Positions 33,827-45,816 of a stretch of DNA of 64,000 nt are shown one piece after another. Source of the DNA: Trametopsis cervina (Eukaryota > Basidiomycota > Agaricomycetes > Polyporales > Irpicaceae); NCBI GenBank assembly GCA_022385755.1, contig MU278351.1, positions 994,638-1,058,637 on the forward strand. Reading direction: 5' to 3'. Under the pieces are notes generated by a model. The model made no database searches and had not been told where the DNA came from. It saw nothing but the letters and a program-made list of their open reading frames with translations. Made by a program: the position numbers and the translations under genes. Position 1 is the stretch's first letter; each line of letters opens with the position of its first letter.

Positions 33827-36419
33827 ATGTTTGTCACTCGACATGCAAGGTCGAAGATAGCAGCCTCTCCCTTGCGGGCATCTAATCAGAGCTGTAAACG
33901 GGCGTTGACTGCTTCCCATGTCGCCTGCACAAACCGCCGAGATGCATCCATTGTCCCCGGTCCTCCAGACTCAAATACAACGGACAACTCCCAGCGCGAG
34001 GCGTTTCCAAATCATGGGGACCTTGCTCGTATCCTGAACGGGACGACACATAACCAACCATTTGGCTCTGCTCTAGAGGCAACGCAGGACGGAGCCACGT
34101 TTCTTGATGGACCTACCAATAAGTCTAATGCTGGAGAGACCCGTGAAGAGCGCTCTGCTACGAAACCTGGTATGCATGTGTCATTGACGCAATATCTCAT
34201 TTATGAACTGTATATGTTAGGGGGTGTCTCCGCCGAATATCGCTCCATTCCACACGTACGACGCATAGAAGGTTTCCTGCAGCCATCCGATGGAAAGTTG
34301 GGGATGCAAGGTACCTAGTGAAATCTTTTGGTGAGATGGGGGTCACTCAGCGGTTTTAGATTTGGTCCCACCCTCTCAACAGAAGCCAATAGCTCGCTTG
34401 TCCCATGGTTTGGATAGGGCTTTGTTCAAGTAAGTCGTCGTAGGTCTCTATAAATGGATATTATTAAAACCACCTAACTAGCCCAGGGGTATATTGGCTT
34501 CAAGACCCCCGGTCACATGTTTACAACTTCACTCCATGGCTGCAAAACATCCCCAAAATCCAAGACTTCGCGTTCGAAAGGTTGGACGGGTTCGTTCCCA
34601 GTTCTGCTGACAATGTAAGATGCGGCTATACGGCATAGAACACATAGCGCCGGCTAACATGAGTCCAGGATCTTCAAACTCTGGCGAAACAAACTCAGAG
34701 CAAGTACACAGGTTCAACATCCAGCCTTACAGGCATGCTCAGTCAGATATATTTGACCCTCTCGCGCGAGAAAGCTGTCGACACCTCTGTACTATCCCAA
34801 GCATTCTCAAGAGAGGTATGCCTGACGGTCATTCTCAGTCACTACCCTCAATTGACATCTTTTGCCGGTTCTTTTAGTCCAAGAACTTCACGCCTGGACA
34901 AAAGCTTCCTGTGTCAACCAGACTAAATTACAGTGATGGTATATACTCGACAGATTCGAATCCCCTTGTGCTAGGCAAAGACGATAAAAACGTGCTCAGT
35001 TGGATGGTATGATTATTTCCTACTCATTGGAATTGTAACTTATATGGTACCTGGAAATTCTTCCTGATGACAGGGTACAATGCTCGAGAAATTCATGACT
35101 ATGTCGGAGGCAGAGTTCAAGTTGCTCCTGCACAATTCACCGGCCTCACCTCGTGAGCCTGATAACAGCAGGGAAGCCTTTCGCTTCGTGCAGGTCAGTC
35201 CCACTATTACACGAGGAGAGGATATATGTCCTGAACCGACCATGCCAGGCAGGGAATTATGTGATGAGGTCTCAGTTGGATTGTTATGATCCTCGTTTAC
35301 CTGGGACTGGTGTGTTTGACCTGAAGACGCGTGCTGCGCTCCCAATACGTTATGATATCATGAACTACGAGGTATGTCTCAGAAGTAGCCAATAAGCTAC
35401 TACTCACATTTGTTGTTCTCTCTTTTCAGGCAAACTCGGTGTATTTTATTCACCAGCAGCACGGCAGAGAGGAGAGTTTCGAGAGAGAATATTATGATAT
35501 GATCAGGTCGGCTTTCCTCAAATATAGGTGCGTCTGCATCTGCATCTACGCACTTGGATAGCTGATAATCCACATGTTACATTCGTGTATAGCTTCCAAG
35601 CGAGAATAGGCGACATGGACGGTGTGCTGGTTGCATACCACAACACTGCTCGAATTTTCGGGTTCCAGTACATCCCTTTGACCGAGATGGACGAACGGCT
35701 GTATGGCAATAAGCTTGCAGGCCCTCAGATTTTTGCGAAATGTCTGGAGCTCCTGCAGGTCATCAGCGATGAAATAACCTATCATTATCCCGAGCAGGTG
35801 CGTTGTCGCCGTGGCTGATTGAAGGAAAGCTGAACTTACATTTATAATGCAGACCATCAATTGCCTCTGGGACTCGGAACCTGCAGATGGCATCCTCAAG
35901 ATCTGGGTGCGGCCTCACTCATGGCAAGGTATCGGGTTTGGACCGATTACCGAACTGACGATTGAATTCAACAATTTCCTCGACGATCAACCTGTTCACG
36001 CTCACGAGGTCGCAAGCCAGCTACCGTGGAAGGCTTGTGCGTATTCTTCAATCTCGCCCGTATACCGTCTACTGAGAATGTCGCTACTAGGGACCGTGCA
36101 ATACGAGATACGTACCTCATCGGCGACCGAAGATGAAATTCGTAGGCGTTACCAAGCAGCCATCGACAAGCAGATTTACATCTGGGACCTTCCTTCTGGT
36201 GTTGATATCAACGAGATGGCAGAGCTGTGGGAGCAAATGGCCTTTGGCGGCGACAATGCCTCGCAGACAGAATTCAGGCCTGAAATGTGGAGACGCCCAG
36301 GACAAGGTACCAAGCGGCTTAGAAAATTGGCTCAGAAAGGGCGAGTACATATGGACCGCATTGCTCGGGAATCTGAGGGGAAGCCGGTGGTCGTATACGA
36401 TTCTTACAAAAGCTCATAA
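33827..36419 (+). CDS. PET127: PET127-family mitochondrial RNA-processing protein
   Basis: Exons 33827-34310, 34360-34429, 34482-34614, 34669-34815, 34878-35006, 35074-35193, 35249-35371, 35430-35527, 35593-35797 and 35853-36419 give 691 residues. The N-terminus MFVTRHARSKIAASPLR is basic and free of acids, fitting a mitochondrial presequence. The conserved Pet127 core includes LSHGLDRALF, NPGVYWLQDPRSHVYNFTPW, FAFERLDGFVPSS, MRSQLDCYDPRLPGTGVFDLKTR and QARIGDMDGVLVAYHNT. The Asp and DxK residues (FDLKTR) agree with the proposed PD-(D/E)xK nuclease fold. Pet127 is a membrane-associated mitochondrial protein involved in 5' processing and decay of mitochondrial RNA. It diverges from ARL8 with only 200 bp between starts. 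Start chosen at the first in-frame ATG. Confidence 0.9.
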
Positions 36420-36700
36420 TCTGTGAGTAGTTTACATGTGCTGCTCTTAGTCTCATATACGCGATGAGCGTCGCATAGAATACTTTACATTACACCCATA
36501 ATGACCAGTAATCGCCGTTCCTTCCGGTTTGTAGCGATACTCGTTGAGGCGACGAACACGGCATAACTTGCACCACAGGTGATTATTCCCTTTAGCTCTA
36601 CATTGCGAGAGCGATTACTGTGAGTATACTACTCGTACACAGCACATCCCTTATCCCTTCTTTATGCATCGATAACCTATAAATAACGTGTATGTCGTGT

Positions 36701-38812
36701 TTATGAAGTCTTCTTTCCCAAGGGCGCATTGCCACTACTCTCAGCCTCAACCTCTGTGTCGTGGTCATCATCGTCCATCTCAGGAGGCGCTGCCGGGTGA
36801 TGGTCACGTTCATCGCGCTCGACTTGCTCGCGCATTGTGGCGACGTCTTGGTCGACCTTCGTGGCGACTCTGTCGATGCCGGCCTCTGCGAGAGAGACAC
36901 GGGCACGATGCGTGGCGAGATGGGCAGAGCGACGAGGAGGACGCTTGAGTCTCCTTCGGGCGACCATCACCGGGACGGCACATTTCTGCAGCAGGATGAG
37001 TTTGAGGTGCAGAGCAAAGGTCAATGGGTGCTCACCTGGATCAAGTAATGCGATGTGGAGCCAAGCAATATGCTGCGCGGATGAACACGATGTAAGGTGG
37101 TGATGCAAGTATACCGATAAACAGTGGAAAGACTTACCCCTTGAGGTTACCCAATCCACGGGACCCGACAATGAGCATAGTCGGCTCAACATAGTCGACA
37201 ATATCTATAAGTGATAGGTTGGTTGCGAGGAGTGAGAGACAGAGGTAACAAATACTCACCAAGTAGCATGTGTCTGGCGTTCTTAGCATGCCACGCCTGG
37301 CATGAGATAGTCACATGGAGATGGGTCCGCTGGAGGAGGCTGGTCGCCTGACGGACAAGTATGTATGCCATCCCTTGGCGCTGCAGGCAAACGCTTGAGT
37401 CGAATGATAGAAATATAATTATGCCGGACGGACCTCCTGTTGGCATCGTAGTTTGGTCATGCGATCATTAGGATTGGGTATTAGAGGGTCAACTATAGGA
37501 AGGTTCGTCAGGTTGTATAGTCAGTAGTTGGAGCGTATTACCTTTGTCCTCGTTCTCGACGACAGTAACAATGAGCCTGCACGGAGGTTAGCTATGTCGT
37601 ATTCGGAGAAAAGTAGAGACAGGCTTACATCTCGTCGCCATCCCGTAGGACGGTGCCAATGCCCCACTCCAATGCGTACCGAGACTCTTCACTGAGATCG
37701 CTTGCAAGAACATATCGTTTCGTTCTCCTGTTGTTAGAGTCCACGGCCTTCTCGGGATCGCCGTGCGTGACAGTTATAGTGCAACGATCGCGCTGGAATA
37801 TAGGTCTCGAGGTTATGAGGGGCAACGTATCCTGTGGCCTTGTTGACTTCCGTCGCCGGGGATTGCGGACGCCAGAGTTGAGTGTTGAGGGGAAGTATGG
37901 TTCTGGGGGAATAATAACATTGACACCCTCACCGAGAGGGTCGGGGAAGTCGGTCGTATCGTTCTCGACACGATCGGCAGGGACGAGAGCATTGGACTCA
38001 GTGTTCTTCTCTGTAATAGGGTCGAATTGGTCGCCCTCACTCCAAGACTCCTCGTCAGAATCCTCTTCGGCGCTGTCGCTTGAGTCATTGTCGTCCGGGA
38101 CGCCCGTGGAGAAGGCATTGCGAGGCCTGATGCGGTTGACCTCGACATCAGACTCGACGTCGGACTGCGTCAGCGCCTGGACATCGGGCGAACTGTCACG
38201 GGTACGGGTCCGTCGAAGGTGGAAAGGAGATTGACTGCGCGCACGCTGGGAGGCACTGTCCGATTCATCGTCTCTGCCCGCAAAGGAAGAGGATCGCGCC
38301 CTCTTCTCCTTCCCCTTGTCTTTCGTCGCCGTTCGTCCCCTTTCTTCCCTGCTACTGCGCGATAGAGACAGCGATGACAAGCCGCCCATCATCGATGCCA
38401 ACGACATCTTGGAAAATGACCCTTGATTGTTCTTGTTATCTGCAGCCTTGAGAGATGGCTGCTGGGAGGTGGTGCGGTCGAGTGCGTGCAGTATGATTGA
38501 CGAAGCCTGTTGATCAAGTTCCTCCTTGGTTAGCAAGGAAGTACTACTGGACCAACGTCTGTTAGTGGGGGTGACCGGTCTTGAGGTGGACGACTCCAGA
38601 GATGTTGAGGAGTTGGACCGTTTGAAAGGTAGGCCGCCTCCGCCTACCGGAGCAGACGCATTAGGAGAAGGGGAATTGCCTGGGACGGATCGTGTGTAAG
38701 ACAGCTCCTGGCCCTCCTGAGGGGTAGGCAGGCCACTCGAAACGCCTTCTTTCTCCTTGTACTTGCCTATCCAACTCCGTTTGCGTGGGGCATCTGGTCT
38801 CGTTGCCGCCAT
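36701..38812 (-). CDS. Universal stress protein (USP) domain protein with long disordered N-terminus
   Basis: Exons 37629-38812, 37542-37576, 37434-37492, 37260-37380, 37138-37204, 37036-37072 and 36701-36985 give 595 residues. The first 330 are Ser/Arg/Asp-rich and look disordered. A USP alpha/beta domain follows: RYVLASDLSEESRYALEWG starts it, then MLIVTVVENED, LQRTHLHVTISCQAWHAKNA, and the nucleotide-site segment IVGSRGLGNLKGILLGSTSHYLI, then CAVPVMVAR. The G-x2-G-x9-G(S/T) pattern typical of ATP-binding USPs is seen as GSRGLG...GSTS. The tail is acidic. Fungal USP proteins of this layout are common and poorly studied; a stress-related nucleotide-binding role is inferred from family. The first exon is very long, and the small exons all lie in the domain. 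Confidence 0.88.
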
Positions 38813-40402
38813 TGGGGTGTTGCGTGGTGGTCGTGCGAGTCGAGAGGGGAGGGTAGAAGACGTTCAGCTCACCTCTGGCTTTGAAGACTGCTTTTCCAAG
38901 GCCTGTGTGAGGTGGTGAGCGTGGTTCGTGGTGTCGCGCAGGCCGCTGAACGAGATCGCGATGACCGACGGCGTCCAAAGCGTGTTGCCAAGCACTAGCA
39001 GTCTCACCGCACTCAGTGATTCGCTCTTTCGACGGCGCGAATCTTGTCGTAGCGCCCAGCCCGACGAACAAAGCCAAAAGCCAAAATCACTCACAAAATC
39101 CGCTGCTTGCTCAACGTTGTCTGCACTCCGCTGGAGAACGTCGGGCCTCAGTTACTCAGTGCCGCTTTTAAAAAGCGATGTAGACGACGCAAACCTGGAG
39201 GGCGTAACGAGACTCCGTTTCAGATAAGCCTAAGCTCATCAGTTTATCTAGATCTTCGCGACGTGCCATCTATCCGACAATCGAGTGCGAGAAACGAGGC
39301 TACTGAACGTCGGAGGAGAAAGGCGTAAAGGGATATGATGGTTGGAGGGAGAACGTTGCCAGGTGAGGACAAGATGGAAGTGACCATCTCTGGTCGCTGA
39401 AATTTCACGATCGCACTGACCCCCCACCAAACCCCTAAGCTGATCAAACCCCAAGCCAACCTCCTGGAGAATATGACACTGGCTTTGATGACCGGGGTAT
39501 GTGCCTCTCAGATGATGGAAATGGCTGCACATTATCCGAAGGAAGCTCAGTGTTTGGCTTTCCGGCCGACGAAATAGCTTCCCTGGCAGCCGTGTCGTCA
39601 AGAACCAGTTGTGGCGGAAGCTGATAACGGTGGACCGCATTACGCTGAGTGGCGATATCGCCGCACAGCAGCATCTGGTCGCCCCCTCACCTGTGCTCGA
39701 ACACCGGAGCATTGCTCAAGTCTTGGCCTGCACCATGCGGGGATATCTTATCTCCGCTAAATTTCGACCGAAAGCCGGAAGCATCCTCATCTGCAGGATC
39801 CAGTGATTTATGATATCCCAGTCTGCCACACAAAATCAAGTCGTTCTCACCGCGAACTTAGTCTCTTACGCTCTGGCGGCACGACGGTACCTGTAAGGCC
39901 GTCTTAGAATCACTGCACTTAAGCTTGATTTGTAGCTGCCGTGTCCATGTTCATGTTGGAACCACGATATGCAAGGAAGCATCGGCTGTATGTAATATAC
40001 CATGGGTTTTACAGTTCAGACACCGGCATGCTCTTCTTTCTATATTTCTAAAGATAGACCTCGCCAGTTCGGCATGGCAGCCTGACATAACGCAAACAGC
40101 GATCAACCGGACTGCATAATGTAAGCCATGCACGTACGAGAAGCATCTGTTTATTATAAAAGTGTAGCACGGTTAGAGGCTTTAGGCTCCAACGCGCATG
40201 CCATGTATCGGGTTCAAATTGTCGCATACCACATTCACTGCGCCGTTACTACGCTTGTGAGGTTTGTCTCTTCTCAGATTGCTCGATCGCAGCGTTCCAA
40301 ACTCGCAGGTCTAGCTCTCGTCGTTCCGTTATAAGAAGCGCATGAAGGATGATTGTCGTCACAGGCTCCGTGTCCTATATTCCATCGCCATCAACGTTTC
40401 GT
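38813..40402. other. 1.6 kb intergenic upstream of the USP gene
   Basis: The first part is the promoter and 5' UTR of the USP gene. Overlapping ORFs at 38661-39077 and 39248-39712 are short and show no family features. The rest up to the TEN1-like stop holds no convincing gene or repeat. Confidence 0.4.
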
Positions 40403-40745
40403 TTAGGACATATATAGAGTACTGACATCTTCCAATATCATGTCGGTTACTTCCAGATAACCAACGGCAACTACAACCGTGTTGCGTTCGCGCAGCCAGG
40501 GATAAGAAGCCTGACCACTGAGACACAACGAGATGTCCACAAGCAAATGAAGATCGTCGTCTTCTAGCACGATGATAGATTCTTCAAGGGCATATGCTTG
40601 CAAACTGGGGAGAAGAAATGAGATGCATTGAACGGTCAGGAGTGTGCGCTTACCGCCCTGCAACCCGTATCTTGCGCAATCTATGTGCTGGTGTTAAGGA
40701 CGAGATACGCAGGACCTCGGCGAAGTCGGAGTTATTTTCCGACAT
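40403..40745 (-). CDS. Small OB-fold protein, TEN1-like (CST telomere-capping complex candidate)
   Basis: Exons 40654-40745 and 40403-40604 join in phase to 97 residues starting MSENNSDFAEVLRISSL. The order is typical of a minimal OB fold: RKIRVAGRLQAYALEESIIVL (strands 1-2), then LHLLVDISLCLSG (strand 3) and TVVVAVGYLEV (strand 4). The layout of a short N-terminus, R/G-V-A-G-R, hydrophobic VDISLCL and a V-x-V-x-G-Y-L-E strand resembles TEN1, the small subunit of the CDC13/CTC1-STN1-TEN1 complex that protects telomere ends and assists lagging-strand fill-in. The family call is from this pattern only. A different single-OB protein is possible. Its start is 136 bp from the divergent kinase gene. 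Confidence 0.55.
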
Positions 40746-40881
40746 GGAATAGAAAGTCGTGAAGAGTAGCGAAAGAGACGAATGATGATGCTTACCATTC
40801 TAAGCCAAGGATCCTAAGAGCGCTGATGGCCTTCAGGTCGGGCCGGCCACAGTCCGCCGGCTTCTGAGAAGCATCCATGAC

Positions 40882-43800
40882 ATGAACCGTCCAAACTTCC
40901 GAGGACTGTCCCGATGTCTTTCAATCGCAACCACGATGATGGACTTCATCGCAGAGAGAGGCCTGTCCCTTCCACCACGCGTGACGCGCATTGCCAACGA
41001 ACCTAGCGAAACGCGATCTCCAGACAGCATACAGGTGCGTTTGTTACCCTCTTCACCAATATTCGGCTTGGGGAGCTGTCACACAGAACTACTACATCTA
41101 TCGCGAAACCGGTAGAGGGGGCACCGCGATAGTCTATGCTGCCACTTGTTTGCGCGGTCGGCTGCGCAACAGGGTCGTTGCACTGAAGAAAGTGCGTAGT
41201 ATGCTTACGTTGGGTTTGAGAGCCCGGCGCATTAACTGGTACACGCAGATGAACATGCTTTCAGGGCAGAATGCCCTTCCCCCTAGTGCGCCCCACAAAT
41301 CATCCACAAAAGTTCACCAATCTCTGTGTCACCCCTCAATCGTCTCTCTTCTGTCTACCTTCGATGAAGACAACGCCCACTATCACGTTCTGGAGTATTG
41401 CTCGAATGGGACCCTTGAAGACCGGCTGAGAGCTACGGACTCGCGTACGCTCTGTGAGCCTGAACTACGTGGTGCATTGAAGGGTATTGCGGAGGGGCTA
41501 CGGTACCTGCAAAGAGAGCTGGTCATCCATCGGGATATCAAACCAAGTAACATATTGCTGGATAAGGATTGGTGTGTGGTGAGTACACAAGATGCGCTGT
41601 CAGCGGTATGATCGGACACCGAATGGCTAATTTGTTTGTATCGGGTCGCAGAAAATAGGTGACTTTGGGCTCGCCGTACGTTTATCGTCCGAAACATCGA
41701 CTGTAACAACCTGTTGCGGAACAGTTCAATACAGGTCCCCGTGAGTATCGAAGCACATCTTAATGAAAGACCGATGGGACTCAATGAGTGATCTTTAGTC
41801 AGGTGTTAGTTAAACAGCCTTACGGCCTCGAAACCGATATATGGTCTCTCGGTATTCTCATGGTGACCTGCCTTACTGGCCAGGTGAGTGCATACCTGTA
41901 CACCGCCAGTCATCAGCTATACTAAACGCCGAATATGCGCATTAGCCACCGCTATTTCCTCAGGTTTTTTTGCAGTCAAGAGGTCTGGCGTACACCTTAC
42001 CTTACAAATCCTCTCCCGAACTGCGAGATCTTGTTCCTCGGCTCTTGGATATCGTGGGTTCTCTCTCTTCTTACGCGGACTTCCAGTCATATTTCTATTC
42101 AGGATAGATTTACGCGGATTGAACTATCAGAACTGCAATCTCATCCGTTCCTCAGCAACGAGTTCTTCACTAAGCCTCTGTATTACGGTACTCCTGATTT
42201 TCCGATACAGCAACTTCCAGCACCGCCTATTTCTAGACCTCCCGGAAGAGGGCCGCCCTCCATTGTGAGTCAAAGGTACCCGCCGTACCTATCAAAGGTA
42301 GAGCCCCCCAAGGGTGTCTTCAACATCCTCGGACCGGCTCCTCTTCAGAAGACGGCGCAACCTTCTCGTAACTTTCTCAGCGATAACTGGAAACCTCAGG
42401 CTGACGCTCATGTGCTGGGTCGTCGGATCGTCTCTCTGCCGCCTGCGAGCTCTTCTTCGTTTACGTCACTCAAGCTCGAGGATCGCAAGACACGCCAGAC
42501 TACGCCCCCTGGATCTCGGGCTCTGGACTATACTGCCGACATACCTGCTGGCACTGATGACTCTGCCTTGGTTGTTCCTTCCCATCTTGGATCTGGATCT
42601 GGGTCCAACTCTGGCTATAACGCTGGTTCTGATGACTCTGACTTTCAAGCTAGGGGCAGTGACGCTGTGTCTGGTCTTCGGTTGCCTCGTAGCTTTGGTG
42701 CGTCCATCACGGTCGGAATGGCAAGGCAGCGTACAAGGAATGTCGAGGAAGGTACAAGAGAAGGCCCCCCTCTGCGATACGCTGGCTTAGAATCTTCTGG
42801 ATCTCTGGACTATGATTCAAATCCTGCCGACCGCCCGCCACCACGAGATGCTCGGGCTGGGGAACTAGATCATCCTGGCACCAAGCGTCTATCTGCTGGT
42901 CTACCTGCTGACACTACGGATGAAGGGCAAACAGACTCATCTGGGTCTTTGTATACTCAGGCTGAACCCGCCATATCGCAACCCAAACCTTCGGAATCAG
43001 TGCACACGGACCAGCCTCAAACCGGACCGAACCAACACAACACCGATGTGGCCGCCGTTGGACATTCAGAAAGACCTGTAAGATTTACCACAGACTATCT
43101 CACTGTGCAGACGCACAAGGTCCTCAAAGGCCAGATTACTGTGCTCCCTTCGAAGAGCCTCCTAGTTGACCTGCGGGAAGGTGAACGACGGCGAGGCAGG
43201 AAGGGCGATGAAGTGTTGGTTGTCAGTCCCGATGGCGAGGAGGTATGTGTCCCGTTTCACCCGGTTTGCTTGGTGTTTGTGTTGTGTTGACGACCTAATG
43301 GCAGATAAAAGTGTACAGTGCACCCCATCTGAGCACTGCGTGCTGCCTCGCTGAACCACATGCCACGTACGACCTCGGGTCTCTGCCAAAGACATACTGG
43401 GGTCAGTACGCCGATGCGGGCAGGGCCGCGAACCAGCTCAAGTCGCGCATACCGAAGGTGCGTGGTTTTGTTCTGTCTGTTCATGCAGTATTGTGGGCGC
43501 TGACGTGTACGTTCTTGTGTTTCCTCTTGCGTAGCTCGTGCTGTACAAGCCGACAGCGCAATGCATACTCATGGCGAACGCGCCGTACGGCGACATCGAG
43601 ATCATCACACCGCCGCCCGTCAAGACGCCCCTGAACGCCCGACCGAGCTCCGCGGACCCGACGAAGGCGCCGACGACGCGCATGAAGATCCGGCTGCGTC
43701 AGGACAAACGGGTCATCGAGATCTCGCGGTATGTCTCTCGAAAAGACGCGAAGGACGCTGCTCCCGTCGCCGTTGGTACGAGCCCGGGCCCGGTGGCGGG

Positions 43801-44239
43801 CCAGGAGTGGGCGAAGAGGATCTTGCCGGTGTTATGTGCGGGGTATCAGCCCCTGCGGTTCGACGAGGGGTCCGAGGCCAGTATGGACGGGCCAGAGAAA
43901 GGCGCGATGGAGGTGCTACGGGAGTTTCTAGGGATATGCAGAGCGCTCGAGGGTTCTGTGTGTGACGAGCAGGCGGGCAAGGTTGATGAAGATCAGGACG
44001 GAAGCGACAGAGGCTCTCAGTCTGATTCTGGCTCTGGCTCTAGTTCTGGCTCGTCGACCGATCGTCCTTATCCGCGGATGCGATGGCGGGTGGCAGGCCG
44101 TCCGAACGCTGGTACTAGCACTGGTGGCTTTCGGGATGCTGGCTTTGGTCTGCCTGTGCGTGCGTCTGGTTCTGCGCCTTCGATACTGGCGGGCGCGGGC
44201 GGTGCTGGGTCGACGGAGGACGCTGGAACTGGTTCTTGA
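40882..44239 (+). CDS. PLK4/SAK-like polo-family protein kinase
   Basis: Exons 40882-41034, 41087-41191, 41249-41578, 41652-41740, 41799-41883, 41964-42053, 42103-43242, 43305-43457 and 43535-44239 give 949 residues. The kinase domain (about 52-310) has a GRGGTAIVY loop, VVALKK (Lys), HRDIKPSN (near 180-187), GDFGLA (199-204) and GLETDIWSLG. The APE motif reads SPQ (225-227), with Gln for the usual Glu. I could not place the helix-C Glu: exon 3 begins with an unusual sequence, so that border may be wrong. After a Ser/Pro-rich linker, residues about 620-760 (LKGQITVLPSKSLLVDLREGERRRG, CLAEPHATYDLGSLPKTYW, CILMANAPYGDIEII) match a cryptic polo-box region. PLK4 starts centriole duplication in animals; the fungal role is probably at the spindle pole body. 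The tail is Gly/Ser-rich. Confidence 0.85.
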
Positions 44240-45816
44240 TCTGTTACATCTGTGGCGGACTGGGCTCGGGAAACGACTGGGCAAGCTTGAGTCTATTCTG
44301 GGCATTGACGTGAGACTTGAGTGGCGGGCGCAAACTCTCTGGAAATCGGACGCCTACTATTCCGGGCTGGACGGAGTTGCTTGGATTTGTCTCGTATGCG
44401 GCTGTGACGGCGAAGGACGGTGTGTTATGTGGCAGCTCTTGAGGCAATGGGTTGCGGTTTGTATACGTACCATTGGCGGGTTGCGGAATACAAGGATACT
44501 GTACTATTGTTTGGTTGATTGATTGTCTTATCTGCCTATGTTCTCCGACGTGTGGCAAATGTCAAGTGGTATGCGCACGGTGCACCAAAACGAATGCCGG
44601 CGCATCTTGCACGTTCGTGGTTCAGCGTTGGTCCCAGGGAACTCTCGCACACTGCACGACGAATTGACCGGCCTCGCGTAAACTTTATGGGACTAGTACT
44701 GGAGAGGTACCCACGAGAACCTCCTCGGATGTTTCCTATGCATAGCTAGGTCATATTGCTTGTCACCGTCGGCTCCTCCGATGTATTCACCCCGTTTTGA
44801 TACTGGCAAGAGAGTGTCTTCTTTGGAGAACCATGAAATCACAAGTCGTCGGTTTACGTGATAAGCTGCACAACGGAGAGATGGAGAACAGCGAGGCTCC
44901 ACGGGCGCAGCAGAGTATGGAAGATGGCATGTGTGGTACAGTGCTGTGGACGGTCGTGTTTCGTGTCAAAGGGTATTGTATGCTGTGCAGCACAAAGACA
45001 CTTCAGAGGTACCATCCACTTCTCATCCACTGCCACCATCCAGAGCTCGGAGCATTGTGGCACAGCCGCGTGATTGTGTGGATGTCGAGTTGCGGATCAA
45101 AATTATGCGTATCTCGGATCGATCGGCGCCGGAGTGCTGCTACTGTACTTTACGTGGCAATCATTCGTATCAATGCGTCACTACGACTGTGGTCAGTCGG
45201 CGGTCACCAGCTCACTAACTACTGCCAATGGTGGAGCTACTCAAGCTTGAGCAGATTACTGTACTACTGGGTGACTGCAGGCAGGTCGCGTACGCGAACC
45301 AGAAATCATTTCACACGATTTACAGGGGTAACACAGAAACAAGTTATTGGTACCGTGGGTCACCCAGCAACACTTACAGCTGATACACCGAGGGTGACAG
45401 ATATGGGCGTGATCTAATGGTAGAGCCGTCCACTAACCACTGAATACCCCTGCCGTCGTCCTTGCCAGCAAGTCTCCAATCCTCGCCCAATATCCCGCTC
45501 GAGAAACTAACCCGGCTGCTAGTGCGAGCTTGGTGATGGTGCGCTGATAGTCAGCTACCCACGGCTGGCTCTATGTTCATCGCCGAGCTGCCAGACGAGG
45601 ACAGCCAAGAGACGGCTTGATTTGCGAATATCGCTGTTTGTTGCCACATCCCTTCCGACCGCACTATCAGTCACTCAACTCCACGCGCCCGAGAAGCACA
45701 GGGTGGGACTCTTCCTATAAGAGCATATAGTCGACCCTGCTATTGGCTCTTTCCCTCATCCTTGTTTCTCTGCCTGTCTCTCATCTTAGCCCGTCGACCG
45801 GCAAGAGACTAGCAAG
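44240..45816. other. 1.6 kb intergenic between kinase and DUF2235 gene 1
   Basis: Overlapping plus-strand ORFs (the longest at 44797-45417) show biased, Cys/His/Arg-rich composition without domain features and have no splice support. A short inverted repeat TGGGT-C-ACCCA lies near 45357-45367. No gene is claimed. Confidence 0.4.

Noticed and set aside
34311..34359. PET127 split into two genes at the stop after 34318
   Set aside because: The stop lies in a 49-bp GT..AG intron, and splicing restores the conserved Pet127 core in frame.
40882..44239. PLK1/CDC5-type polo kinase
   Set aside because: The C-terminal region resembles a cryptic polo-box (LPSKSLLVDLREGERR) more than the canonical PB1/PB2 pair with the phosphopeptide-binding residues.
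44797..45417. 206-codon plus-strand ORF downstream of the kinase
   Set aside because: Composition is Cys/His/Arg/Ser-rich without domain pattern, and antisense ORFs of similar length overlap it.
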